Shown here: in pieces, positions 10,888 through 20,623 of the stretch
How positions within the stretch are numbered: position 1 is the first letter of the stretch
Layout: each line of letters opens with the position of its first letter
NCBI GenBank assembly: GCA_963555705.1
Contig: OY743183.1
Span: forward strand, 26,943,932 to 27,007,931
Source of the DNA: Ligustrum vulgare
Taxonomy: Eukaryota; Streptophyta; Magnoliopsida; Lamiales; Oleaceae
DNA length: 64,000 bases
Reading direction: 5' to 3'
Program-made: the position numbers and the translations under genes
The notes under the pieces: model-generated
Told to the model about the DNA's origin: nothing
Database searches by the model: none
Seen by the model: only the letters and a program-made list of their open reading frames with translations

Positions 10888-11264
10888 GGAGTAGAACAGG
10901 AGCATGCATTTGAAACAATCAAAAATATGTTGTGTAAAGCATCGGTTTTATCACTTCCTAACTTTGACAAGGCTTTTGAGATTGAATGTGATGCCTCAGG
11001 GCTAGGTATTTGAGCTGTTTTAATGCAGGATCGAAATCCAGTAGCTTATTTTAGTGAAAAACTAAAAGGAGCTGCTCTTAATTACCCCACATACGACAAG
11101 GAGTTATACTCACTTGTGCGCGCTTTGGAGACACACTGATCATGAATCCTAGCCCTGGGTAAGAGACATGCAAGGTGGGTAGAGTTCATCGAAACATTTC
11201 CCTATGTCATCCGGTACAAACAAGTTAAGAAAAATGTGGTGGCAGATGCATTGTCTTGAAGGTA
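10888..11264 (+). pseudogene. RNase H of the gypsy element, internally deleted
   Basis: [20 protein letters not shown] carries the first catalytic Asp region, followed by VAYFSEKL and [17 protein letters not shown]. From about 11130 to 11165 the frame jumps, and codons around HTDHES are lost or shortened before [15 protein letters not shown] resumes. VVADALS (about 11250) is followed by a TGA in place of an Arg codon (CGA to TGA). A further in-frame TGA is near 11011. Confidence 0.85.
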
Positions 11265-12549
11265 TGTTCTTTTAAATTCTTTAAATTCTAAACTGCTTGG
11301 ATTTGAATACATTAAGGACATGTATGCTAATGATCTGGACTTTTCTAATATTTATGAATCATGTGGTAAAGGGGCTGTGGATAGGTTCTTTAAACATGAT
11401 GATTATTTATTTCGAGAAAATAAATTGTGTGTCCCTAAGTGTTCAATGAGAGAGTTACTTGTGAGAGAGGCCCATAGTGGAGGTTTAATGGGTCATTTTG
11501 GGGTTAAAAAGACCATCGAAATCCTAAGCGAACATTTCTATTGGCCTAAGATGAAGATTGATGTGGTTCGGGTTTGTAATCGATGCATTACTTGTAAGAA
11601 GGCTAAATCTAGAATTAAACTTCATGGATTATATATGCCTTTACCCGTCCCTAGTGAACATTGGGTCTATATCTCTATGGATTTTGTTTTGGGATTACCT
11701 AGGACTAAGAGGGGAAGATATTCGATTTTTGTGGTAGTAGATCGCTTTAGCAAAATGGCACATTTCATACCCTGCCACAAAACTGATGACGCTACAAACA
11801 TAACTGAAATTTTCTTTAGGGAAGTCGTGCGCTTACATGGAATTCCTAAAAGTATCATCTCGGATAGGGATGTTAAATTCTTTAGTCATTTTTGGAGAGT
11901 CTTGTGAAACAAATTGGGAACAAAACTACTTTTCTCTACAACTTGTCACCCACAGACCGATGGACAGACTGAGGTAGTAAATAGGACAATGATTCAATTA
12001 TTGCGCACCATAATCAATAAAAATCTGAAAAATTGGGAAGAGTGTTTACCATTTATTGAATTTGCATATAATAGGGCTATACATTCTACTACTTCTTGTT
12101 CACCATTTGAATTTTTTTATGGTTTTAATCCGCTAACACCATTGGATTTAATTCCTTTACCTGTGAATGAACGTAGTAGTTTAGATGGAAAGAAAAAGAC
12201 TGAGATGGTTAAATCACTCTACGACAAGGTGAGGTTGGCCATTGAAAAGAAAAATGAACATTATGCATCGTAGGCTAAAAAAGGAAGAAAGGGCGTCATA
12301 TTTCAACCCGGTGATTGGGTTTGGGTACACTTGAGGATGGAGCTTTCCAGAACACAAATCAAAGTTACAACTGCAAGGAGATGGACCATTCCAAGTGATT
12401 GAAAGGATCAACAAAAATGCCTATAAATTAGATCTTCCCGGTGAGTATAATGTTTCGGCTTCATTTAATGTTTCTGATCTATCTCCGTTTGATGCAGGTA
12501 CAGATTCGAGGTCGAATCCTTTCGAAGAGGGAGGGGATGATGTGATCTA
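11265..12549 (+). pseudogene. Integrase of the gypsy element
   Basis: Zinc-binding HHCC domain at about 11440-11600 ([13 protein letters not shown] ... [11 protein letters not shown]). The catalytic core has Asp in [10 protein letters not shown] (11680), Asp in SDRDVKF (11863) and Glu in DGQTE (11971), with 35 residues between the last two as expected. The C-terminal DNA-binding part includes GDWVWVHLR and, after a frame change near 12340, DGPFQVIERINKNAYKLDLP. In-frame stops are TGA 11905-11907 (Trp) and TAG 12271-12273 (Gln), and a TAG at 12547-12549 lies just inside the 3' LTR. It would insert the cDNA into the genome. Confidence 0.92.
12526..12537 (+). other. Polypurine tract
   Basis: GAAGAGGGAGGGGA immediately before the TGATGTG start of the 3' LTR, the plus-strand primer position. 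It is also coding: the codons give the EEGGD tail of pol. Confidence 0.85.
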
Positions 12550-12790
12550 GACCACGAATACAAGCCCGCACAAAGATCCGTTGATAATCAAAGGAGGACC
12601 GATGACCCGATTGCAAACAAAAAGGGCCAACGAAGCAATGAACAAGCTAGTGCAAGAAACAATGGCAAAAACAATGTTCGTGTCATCAAAAGAAGCAAGT
12701 TCCATGTTGGGGCCGAGCCAAAACGACGAGTGGATCAACCTCATTCAATGCGTCGAAGAAAATTGTGAAACTTCAATGTTACGGCCGTAA
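12550..12790 (+). CDS. C-terminal tail of pol encoded inside the 3' LTR
   Basis: After the TAG at 12547 (CAG in the 5' LTR, so a transition) the pol frame stays open for 80 codons into the LTR. It includes the basic block GGPMTRLQTKRANEAM, a tail seen at the end of other plant gypsy polyproteins, and a Ser/Glu-rich end. It stops at TAA 12788-12790, which is the last three bases of the first TTACGGCCGTAA palindrome. So LTR sequence is under both coding and regulatory constraint. The same frame in the 5' LTR has a 1-bp loss. Confidence 0.7.
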
Positions 12791-13012
12791 CATATATTTA
12801 CTCATGGCCGTAACCAGCGCACTCCTTAAATTTATATTGTAAGGAATAAAGGATTACGTCCGTAAGGGCTGAAGTTCACGGCCGTAAAAGAGTCACTGCT
12901 CAAAAACCGGAATTTGGATTTTTTGACTTACGATCGTAAGGAAATACATCACGGCCGTAAATGTGGATCAGTAACAAGGTTACGGCCGTAAAGGAATTAG
13001 TCACGGCCGTAA
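12779..13012. repeat. Array of eight TTACGGCCGTAA palindromes (3' LTR)
   Basis: Same eight positions as in the 5' LTR. Different copies are degraded here (CATGGCCGTAA, TACGTCCGTAA, TACGATCGTAA), while the two damaged in the 5' LTR are intact. All eight were therefore probably perfect or nearly so at insertion. Two of the changes are CpG-to-TpG or CpA type. Confidence 0.9.
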
Positions 13013-13413
13013 AAGTCTATACGCGTAATTTTAGGGTTTATTTATTTCCTTATTTTAGCTAGTTGTTTCCTAGTATAATTAAAACTCTTAAGCTAGGTTT
13101 TTTACCATATTTATAGGGATGTAATTTTCATTATTAAACACACAACTTTGATATTATTATTGAGAGGCAATTTGCTTTCAAAACCTTATTCTTTATTGAA
13201 TAAAATCTGAACTTGCGAGTTATTCTTGTTTGTTCAAACCTTGGGTGAGATTTATTTTCATTGTGATCAAGAGGTCAGCATATCAATCGATTGTGTTGGT
13301 TGCTTGGTTCAGTTAATTTGAATCAATCTCGAAATCGTGATTCTTTGGTGTTCTTGGGTCGATTCCAATAATTTGTGGGTTACGTAGCTACAATTGCTAC
13401 GTGGTTTGCATCA

Positions 13414-14598
13414 ACCTGGCTTCCCTGATTCCAAATTCCCCTCCCATCTCTTTTGCCTCAATAAAGCTATTTACGGTCTTAAACAAGCTCCTAAAGCCTA
13501 GTACATAGAACTTAACACATTTCTTCTAATGTATGGTTTCCAAAATTCAAACAGTGATCCGTCCTTATTCCTTTATTCTTCCAAAAACACTACTATATAC
13601 TTCCTTGTATTTGTAGACGGTCTTCTAGTCACTGGAAATCAAGCATCCCCTGTTCAATCATTCTTAAATGTTCTTTCTTCTCGATTTTTAGTAAAAAAAC
13701 CTAGGTGCTCTCCACTACTTTCTTGGTGTTGAAGTCATCCACACTCCTTTCATTTTCCTGAACCAGCAAATGTATATATATGATCTTCTAACAAAAGTCC
13801 ACATGACTGGTGCCAAATCTCTATCCACTCCCATTTCCAACTCATCCACTCTTAAACTGAATGATGGATCTCCCTCTGCTAATGCCACAACATACCGACA
13901 AGTTGTTGGAGCTCTTCAATACCTATCCTTGACTTGTTCGAACATTTGCTTTGTCGTAAATAAATTTTCTCAATTCATGAGTTCTCCATTGGACAGCGAT
14001 CAAACGCAATCTTTGATATCTCAAACAAACCATTCACCACAGCCTACTGTGTAGTAAATCCTCTACTCTTTCACTCTCAGGATTCTCGGATTTAGACTAG
14101 GCCGACAATGCTGATGACTGTTTCTCTACATCTGCTTATATTATTTACCTTGGTTCTTCCCCAATCTCCTAGTGTTCAAAGAAGCAACGAACCATTGCAC
14201 GATCTTCCACTAAATCCGAGTATAGAGCGCTTGCCTCTTGCTCCTCAAAATTCCTATAGGTTTTTAATCTTCTATCTGAATTTCACATCTCTCTTCCCCC
14301 AATTCCTACTATCTACTGTGACAACCTCGGTGCCACATATCTATCTCGTAATCCTGGGTTTCATTCCCGTATGAAACATATTGCCATTGATTATCACTTT
14401 GTTCGCACACATGTTTCCAATGGCTCGTTTCGTGTCTCTTATATTCCTACCCAGGACCAACTTGCAGACATTCTCATGAAGTCACTACCATCTACAAAGT
14501 TTGAACAGCTGTTATCCAAGATTGGCGTCTCTAATGGATCCTCCATCTTGCGGGGGCTTGTTAAGGAAATAAATGATAATGACGAATCTTCAAGATGA
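13414..14598 (+). pseudogene. Copia RT C-terminal half and RNase H, broken
   Basis: Resumes with GFPDSKFPSHLFCLNKAIYG and LKQAPKA. The catalytic box that should be YVDD reads FVDG (about 13610), a loss of the second Asp. After a frameshift near 13710 come VEVIHTPF, MTGAKSLSTPIS, VGALQYLSLTCSNI, then in other frames [35 protein letters not shown] and [11 protein letters not shown], ending [13 protein letters not shown]. Part of the RNase H front is deleted after about 14000. The 5' half is at 5690-6543. Confidence 0.85.
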
Positions 14599-14769
14599 TG
14601 ATCATCACAATATGGCTGTAATCTTCTATTATCTTGTTATCTTTTATTATTGGATAGAATTTTACATATTCTAGTTTTCTAGTATAGATGAATCTCTTGT
14701 ACTATAAATCAAGCTTTGCATCATTCATAATAATAACAACAATTTCCATTCAATTATCAATTCTCTACA
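14559..14769 (+). repeat. 3' LTR of copia remnant 2 (211 bp)
   Basis: The G-rich tract TTGCGGGGGC (polypurine tract) overlaps the RNase H end and is followed by TGTTAAGGAAAT at 14559. The unit ends TTCTCTACA at 14769. A TGT...ACA LTR of about 200 bp starting TGTTAAGG fits Ale/Evelknievel-type copia elements. The 5' partner is not in the window. Confidence 0.75.
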
Positions 14770-15008
14770 CTATTAAGCAAAAAATTGTTTTCCCCCTTTT
14801 CCATTTCAAAACACGACTCCTAACTATGAAAGCAAACAAATGCATAAATCAAGTAGGAGGGAAATAATATAATGCAAAACCAAAATACAATCACAACCCA
14901 AAATTTGAAAGATGCATTTCTTGTATACATTATCTAGCAAAAAAAGACAAAAATGTATATATAAATCATAAATAAATAATCAAGCTGAAGCCACCACTTT
15001 GAATTTTC
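14770..15008. other. No confident feature
   Basis: AT-rich sequence leading into the tandem triplication. Its last ~25 bp may be the far end of the duplicated ancestral locus. Confidence 0.4.
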
Positions 15009-15258
15009 TTGACAAAGATGTAGATTTAATGCTCAATTTATCAACGAAAAACAAGTAAATCGCAATTTTTTGGCCAGCTACAGCTGAAAGTGAGAATTCT
15101 GTCGGAAAGAAAAAGCGATGGTATCGGGTCAACGGTTGAGTTCTTGGAGGTAGAAGAAGAAAAATCATAGAAGAAGAATAGAAGTAGAAACATCAGGGTA
15201 GAGGCGAGAGAGTCTGAGGTGGGTGGGAGAAAATTTATAGAATGAAAGAAAAACGAGC

Positions 15259-15422
15259 AATGCTACTCGTACAACTATACTTGGCAACTATTGTTGACAA
15301 CTCAAATGCGGCATGATCCTATTAACTTGCACATCATATCACCTTTTAAATCAACACATCACAATTTGCCACATCTGAATTGTCAAGCACAGTTGTCATC
15401 AAAAGTTGTACAGGTATCATTT
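15259..15422. mobile_element. Inverted-repeat (MITE-like) insert, copy in unit 1
   Basis: Ends AATGCTACTCGTACAACT and, inverted, AATGATACCTGTACAACT, with a second symmetric block CATCTGAA / TCAGATG-type further in. It was present before the triplication because all three units carry it. No flanking duplication was identified. Confidence 0.6.
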
Positions 15423-15640
15423 TAAAAAAAGAAAAAAAAAAGGAGGAAGAATGGTGCTTTGGAAAGGGGATTGAGGTGCTGGACTGATGGTTGCGTGAGA
15501 GAAAAGCCTACATCAGTATGGTGTTTACAGTTTACTGAATAGAAACTGAACCTCGTCTTAGCTCAAGCTAAAAGAGACGGCTTATGAACAAAAAAGATGA
15601 AGACACGGAGACAGCTTGTGAATAGTATCCAAAAACCACC

Positions 15641-15650
15641 TCTTTATATG
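15641..15650 (-). promoter_or_regulatory. TATA-like box, repeated in each of three units
   Basis: Minus-strand CATATAAAGAGG at 15641-15650, 16288-16297 and 16932-16941. The consensus and its conservation in all three copies suggest a former plant promoter directed leftwards. No transcript evidence is available here. Confidence 0.4.
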
Positions 15651-15909
15651 TAGGTAGATCTTGACAAAGATGCAGATTTAATGGTCAATTTATCAACGAA
15701 AAACAGGTAAATTGTGATTTTTTGGCCAGCACAGCTGAAAATGAAAGAATTCTGTCGAAAAGAAAAAGCGATGGTATCGGGTCGACGGTAGACTTCTTGA
15801 AGGTAGAAGAAGAAAATCGTATAAGAAGAGTAGAAGCAGAAACGTCAGGGTGGAGGTGAGAGAGTCTGAGGTGGGTGGGAAAAAATTACAGAATGAAAGA
15901 AAAACGAGC

Positions 15910-16072
15910 AATACTACTTGTACAACTATAGTTGGCAACTATTGTTGACAACTCAGATGTGGCATGACCCTGTTAACTTGCACATCACACCATCTTTTAG
16001 ATCAACACATCACAATTTACTACATCTGAATTATCAACCACAGTTGTATCATAAGTTGTACAAGTATAATTT
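15910..16072. mobile_element. Inverted-repeat (MITE-like) insert, copy in unit 2
   Basis: Same element as 15259-15422, with ends AATACTACTTGTACAACT and inverted AATTATACTTGTACAACT. Confidence 0.6.
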
Positions 16073-16557
16073 TTCAAAAAAAAAAAACAGAGGAAGAATG
16101 GTGATTTGGGAAGGGGATTGAGGTGATGGACTCATGTTTGCATGAGAGAAAAGTCTGCATTGGTATGGTGTTTATAGTTTACTGAACAGAAAATGAACAT
16201 CGGCTTAGCTTAAGCCGAAAGAGACGGCTTTTGAACAAAATAGATGAAGACACAGAAACAGCTTGTGAACAATATCCAAAAACCACCTCTTTATATGTAG
16301 GTAGATCTTGACAAAGATGCAGATTTAATGCTCAATTTATCAACGAAAAATAGGTAAATTGCGATTTTTGGCTAGCTATAGCTGAAAGTGAAAGAATTCT
16401 GTCGAAAAGAAAAAGCGATGGTTTCGGGTCGACGGATGGCTTCTTGGAGGTAGAATTAGTAAATCCTAGAATAATTGTAGATGTAGAAATGTCATGGTGT
16501 AGACGAGAGAGTCTGAGGTGGGTGAGAAAAAATTTACATAGTGAAAGAAAATCGAGC

Positions 16558-16720
16558 AATGCTACTTGTATAACTATAGTTGACAACTATTGTTGGCAAC
16601 TCAGATGTGGCACGATTCTGCTAACTTGCACATCATATCATTTTTTAAATCAGTACATCACAATTTGCCACATCTGAATTATAAACCATAGTTGTCATCA
16701 AAAGTCGTACAAGTATCATT
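16558..16720. mobile_element. Inverted-repeat (MITE-like) insert, copy in unit 3
   Basis: Same element, with ends AATGCTACTTGTATAACT and inverted AATGATACTTGTACGACT. Confidence 0.6.
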
Positions 16721-17102
16721 TTTCAAAAAAAGGGTGGAAGAATGGTGCTTTGGAAGGGGGATTGAGATGATGGACTGACGGTTGTGTGAGAGAAAAGCCT
16801 GCATCTGTATGGTGTTTACAGCTTAGTGAATAGAAAAGGAAGCTCGTCTCAGCTCAAGCCGAAAGAGATGACTTATGAACAAAAAAGATGAAGACACAGA
16901 GACCGCTTGTGAACGGTATCCAAAAACCGCCTCTTTATATGTAGGTAGAATATATATTTATTACGAATCTTATCTTATTAAATATGTAATAAACATTAAT
17001 TTTCTATAAATAAAAATATTTGAAGTATAAAAAAGTGCATTTTGGCTAGAATCTGTGTACTTTTGTTTTTGTGACGGCTCTTCTATTACACACACACACA
17101 CA

Positions 17103-17128
17103 CTAGTTTTTGCTCGTACGATGCACGG
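17103..17128 (-). mobile_element. Helitron 3' terminus (minus strand)
   Basis: The plus strand reads CTAGTTTTTGCTCGTACG then ATGCACGGG. On the minus strand this is a short hairpin CCCGTGC-ATC-GTACGAG followed by a spacer and CTAG then T, the Helitron 3' signature (hairpin plus CTRR, host T). The body would lie to the right and is interrupted by the gypsy element at 17255. No matching 5' end was found. Confidence 0.5.
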
Positions 17129-17254
17129 GGTGTAGTAGCACTGGCTTATATAATACCGTCTAAATTGTTCATAAAGGAATTCTTTGTTCAAGCCATTCCA
17201 CTCAAGAAATCAAAAGGAAAAAGAGCATATTGAATTAAGAATGTAAATAATACC

Positions 17255-17952
17255 TAATAAAAATTCCTAACCTTGACATGGAAATATTTGGATTGCTTGA
17301 TCACTGGAAAACATATTGGATTCACCTTGGATAACCTGCAAAAAAAAGCGAGGAGGATTCTCCCCATAGCCCTCCTATTTCAGAATTAGTTTTCTGGAAA
17401 GAGTAAAGTAAAGAGAGAAATTTATAGCTGAAAAACTGTATTAATAATGAATGAATCATATTCGGTCAGAGGAGCTGTATTTATAGGACTTAAAAGCCCG
17501 TAACCTTCCCCTATTATGAGAAGGAGTCCTCTTTGCGTAAGCTTACCTTTTGAGGGAAGAATCCTTATAAGGATTGAACTTCCCCTTTTTGGAATCTTTC
17601 CTTATGGGGAGCATCTTATCTTAGGGCTCACGGATGTGGCCCATTCATGAAGCCCATAGACAAGGAATGACTCGAGGCCTGCTTGTCTGGGCTTTTGGTG
17701 CAATAAGACCGGGATGGGCCGACCTGAAACCCATGGTCCAGGAAAAGAGGAATGTGGTCGGGCAATACCTGACATTATTCTCGAATTGTGACCGGGCATG
17801 AAGACCGATCTATGGGCATGTGAAGGGGAGCATTCAGTTAGGTCGGGCAATAAGCCCGACCTATAGCTCTTGGCAGGGAAGACCTGTAATATTCAAGTCC
17901 ATGGCCCATAGTCCTACTCTTAAATGATGTGATCGAGAATTCACACTGATCA
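17255..17952 (-). repeat. 3' LTR of the Tat element (698 bp)
   Basis: Matches 26615-27293. On the minus strand it starts TGATCAGTGTGAATTC, directly after the purine-rich GCATGGGGGCCA (17953-17964, polypurine tract). It carries a minus-strand TATA box TATAAATA at 17478-17485. Its terminal TG (minus-strand CA) has decayed to TAAT-type sequence at 17255. Confidence 0.9.
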
Positions 17953-18306
17953 TTGGCCCCCATGCTTCAGAGATCGAGACAAGATCTCTTGGTGCATGCG
18001 TATTTGACAACTATCACGCGTTTGTTGCCAACTAATGGACTTTAATGCTTTGATGCAATGAATAGTCTTTCTTTAGATATATGACATGTGGCATAAGTTA
18101 GATTGGAGATTTTGAAATGTTTCCCGCCAATTTCCTATCTATATGTGGTCCCCATAATCTCATTCGTTTTACTTTGCGAATTTGAGAGATCAGAGAACTC
18201 CTCAAGCAACTAGCACGACCTCTCCTTCTACAAAAAATTACCATCACTTTAGGTAAGCCCGACCTATCCCGACCCTTATTAATTTTATTATTTATTCTGG
18301 GAAGAT

Positions 18307-20064
18307 ATGTTGAGGCAAGTTACAATGGATGACCTTAGGGAGGTAGAAAACTTAGACGAACCTCTAGAGGTTGAGCCTTTAGATTTTTACCAGCCCCCGC
18401 CTAGTCCTCAAGAGGGTGAATCTGATAGTGGGGAAGAGATTGAGGATAATCGTTGGGTAGGTAGGGAACCAAGGCAGGTTGACCTTGAACTTCCAACTTA
18501 TTATAATAAAATGAAAGAACATATGGTAGAGGTAGACATGAGGAGTTATAGTTGGGGGATAGATATACTACTAGGGTCCCAGAAAAAGACAGGCTTTCTT
18601 ACCATTGCCGGGAAGGGGAGATGGTTGTGTATCACGAGGCCTCTATGGTTGGGCTTAGGTTTCCTCTGCACCACTTCTTTGTAGATTTCTTGCTGACCGC
18701 GAGCATAATACCCGGTCAGCTCACCCTTAATGGGTGGAGGATCTGTATATATATTTTCGTCTTGTGTAGTAGTCTAGGAATAGAACCAACAGTTAATCTA
18801 TGTAAATGCCTTTTAGAGCATAAGTATTTGCCCCTGTGCAACTGTTTTGTGTATTTGTGTGGGAAGGGTCAGTTTGAGGTTCCTATTGTTCCTTCCTCTA
18901 TCAAGTATTGGAAGGAAAAAAATTTCTTCATTAAACCGAGAGAGGGAGAGCCTTTTTTGGCCGACCTTTAGAAGGCCCAATGTGGATAGCTTTAATAGGG
19001 TAGGTAATTTGAGTAAGGAAGCCATAATGGAGCTCATGGAGGATGCAGTGAGGGTGTGCAACTCCGGGTTATTGGTTGAGGAGGCCAATGACCTTGTAAA
19101 TAATGACATTATTGACCAGGCCGGAGTTGAACTTCAGCCCAGTAGGGTTCGGCCTCTTAAATTACGTAAATAAAAATTACTTTAATTTCTCCATATTTTT
19201 TAGCACGTGTCTTCTCTTATGACATCTAACCGTCTCGATCTTATCTTTTATCAGGGATGGCCTTTGATTCAGAAGCTTTAAAGAATGCCAGGTTGGCTAG
19301 GGCTTAAGGTGCCCGGGAAAAATGGGTCCAGGACGAGGTAACCTAGGAACGCCCTTACAAGTGCTAACCAATCAGGCACGGGCTAGTCCTCTAACGCCAA
19401 CAAGGAGGCCCTGCCTTCCCATTCTGAGTTCCCTTGCTGACTGCAGAAAGAAGATGCAAGAGACCCTACATCCAGACCTTGCAAAAAAGTATCAATATGA
19501 GGTCGGTTTAGAGCGGGGTGTCGAACACATCATGAGTGCGGCCCTTCAAGTAAGGCTTGAGGTGTTATAAAAATTTTTAGTTTAATCTTTTTTTTCATGA
19601 GATTTTTCTAAATTATATTCCTGAGCGGGGTTAGACGGCAAGTTAGCTGGTACACTCCATCCAATATGAGGCTTCCTGAGCTAATACTACCAAGGAGGAG
19701 CTTGGGAAGGTATGGGCTGACCTTGAGGGTGCAACTGAAGAGCGAGAGTCAGCCCATGATGAAAGTAAATGTCTAGCTGAAGAGCTCAAGCCGATTCAGG
19801 AAAGGAAGCTTCAAGCCCAAACTTCTGCAATAGAGGCATTCAAGGGTTCAGTAGAGTACAAGTTTTCCCTTGTTAATTACGCACTTGAGTCCTACACTCA
19901 AGCAAGCTCGAGCTTGGTATCTGTTGAAAGCGCTCGAGCTTAACACCAGCCCACTAGCAGAGTTTCCCTTGGGTGCTGACAATCTCAACCTCACCCATTT
20001 TGAAGAGGAGGATGATTGTGAGGTAGTAGAGGATGTCAAAGATGGTAGCAACCCTGAGAATTAG
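18307..20064 (+). pseudogene. Antisense extra ORF (aORF) of the Tat element
   Basis: Plus-strand coding sequence opposite to gag-pol, between integrase and the 3' LTR. From ATG 18307: an acidic N-terminus (EVENLDEPLEVEP). After a 1-bp shift near 18555: YHCREGEMVVYHEASMVGL, then RFPLHHFFVDFLLTA and PGQLTLNGWRICIYIFVL. This pattern fits the plant 'putative gypsy-type transposon' domain (Pfam PF04195, from memory). A second part (19255-20064) is Glu/Ala/Lys-rich, coiled-coil-like, ending acidic (FEEEDDCEVVEDVKD). Possible introns with GT...AG ends lie at 19166-19254 and from a GTAAGG at 19552. Function unknown; antisense ORFs are reported in Tat elements. Confidence 0.75.
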
Positions 20065-20203
20065 GCTCTTGTAATTTATTTGCTTTGTCTTTTAGCTCGG
20101 GGTATGCCTCATGGACTACTTGTAATCTTTTGACTATGAATGAATTTACAAGCTTTGACTAAGTACGTGTTTTTTACCTGTGTTTTACTTGCAAATTATT
20201 CAT

Positions 20204-20612
20204 AAGGCCGGGCATATAAACAGACCTTGTAAGATATTTTTGTATGAAGGGGTCAAGCCCTTGACTTTGTGTAATTTACAGGAATAGTTCACAGGTCAGG
20301 CATGTCTGCCGACCTTGTAAGTTTTTGTGCAATGAAAGGGTTCAAACCCTTTGTGTAATTTTAAGGAAATGGTTAGAAGGTCGGGCATTTAGGTCAACCT
20401 CGTAAACATTTTGCACAAAGAAGGGGTTAAACCCTTGACTTTGTGTAATTTAAAGAAATAGTTGACAAGTCGGGCAGGAAGGTCGACCTTGTAAGTTTTC
20501 TTGCAATGAAGGGATCAAACCATTTGTGTAATTTAAGGAAAAGGTCAGTCAGGTCGGTCATTTAAGCCAACCTCGTGAACCTTTTACACAAAGAAGGGGT
20601 CAACCTTGAATT
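20204..20612. repeat. Tandem array A, ~87-bp units in alternating pairs
   Basis: The core GACCTTGTAAG (or AACCTCGTAAAC) occurs at 20223, 20311, 20396, 20485 and 20569: spacings 88, 85, 89, 84. Alternate units resemble each other more than neighbours (one type has GCAATGAAGGG, the other CACAAAGAAGGGG), so the true period is about 173 bp. It lies in the 3' region of the Tat element. Confidence 0.88.
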
Positions 20613-20623
20613 TTTGAAACGTC

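Larger units (their letters stand above)
6544..13413 (+). mobile_element. Ty3/gypsy element, nearly complete but coding-dead
   Basis: Total 6870 bp: LTR, tRNA-iMet primer site, gag with CCHC knuckle, protease, RT, RNase H, integrase, polypurine tract, LTR. The pol order (RT before integrase) defines Ty3/gypsy. Gag and integrase style suggest a chromovirus-type element (Reina/CRM/Galadriel group); the exact clade is undecided. By eye the LTRs differ at roughly 35 positions in about 880 plus a few indels (around 4%), so the insertion is moderately old. All domains are recognisable but interrupted by several in-frame stops and at least four frameshifts. Confidence 0.95.
12538..13413 (+). repeat. 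3' LTR of the gypsy element (876 bp)
   Basis: Starts TGATGTGATCTAG, ends TTTGCATCA and is followed by ACCTG. Same layout as the 5' LTR: pol tail, palindrome array, TATA-like box 13108-13115, AATAAA 13199-13204. Substitutions relative to the 5' copy are spread along its length and many are C/T or G/A. Confidence 0.95.
5690..14769 (+). mobile_element. Ty1/copia remnant 2 (Ale/Evelknievel-like), split by a gypsy insertion
   Basis: The left part (5690-6543) carries the end of integrase and the start of RT. The right part (13414-14769) continues RT at the exact next codons, then RNase H and a 3' LTR. The gypsy element 6544-13413 sits between them with flanks ACCTA (6539-6543) and ACCTG (13414-13418), so the copia copy is older. 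gag, most of integrase and the 5' LTR are missing. The Ale/Evelknievel resemblance is from recalled motif patterns, chiefly the SSILRG ending followed by a short LTR. Confidence 0.85.
15009..16950. repeat. Tandem triplication of a ~650-bp unit
   Basis: Three head-to-tail copies: 15009-15660 (652), 15661-16307 (647) and 16308-16950 (643). Each starts TTGACAAAGATG and ends CTTTATATGTAGG. They differ at scattered positions (around 10% by eye). On the minus strand each unit reads: TATA-like box, about 200 bp of leader-like sequence, an inverted-repeat insert, then a hydrophobic open stretch (for example 14980-15168). This could be the promoter and 5' end of a duplicated gene that lost its body. 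No protein family is recognised. Confidence 0.88.
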
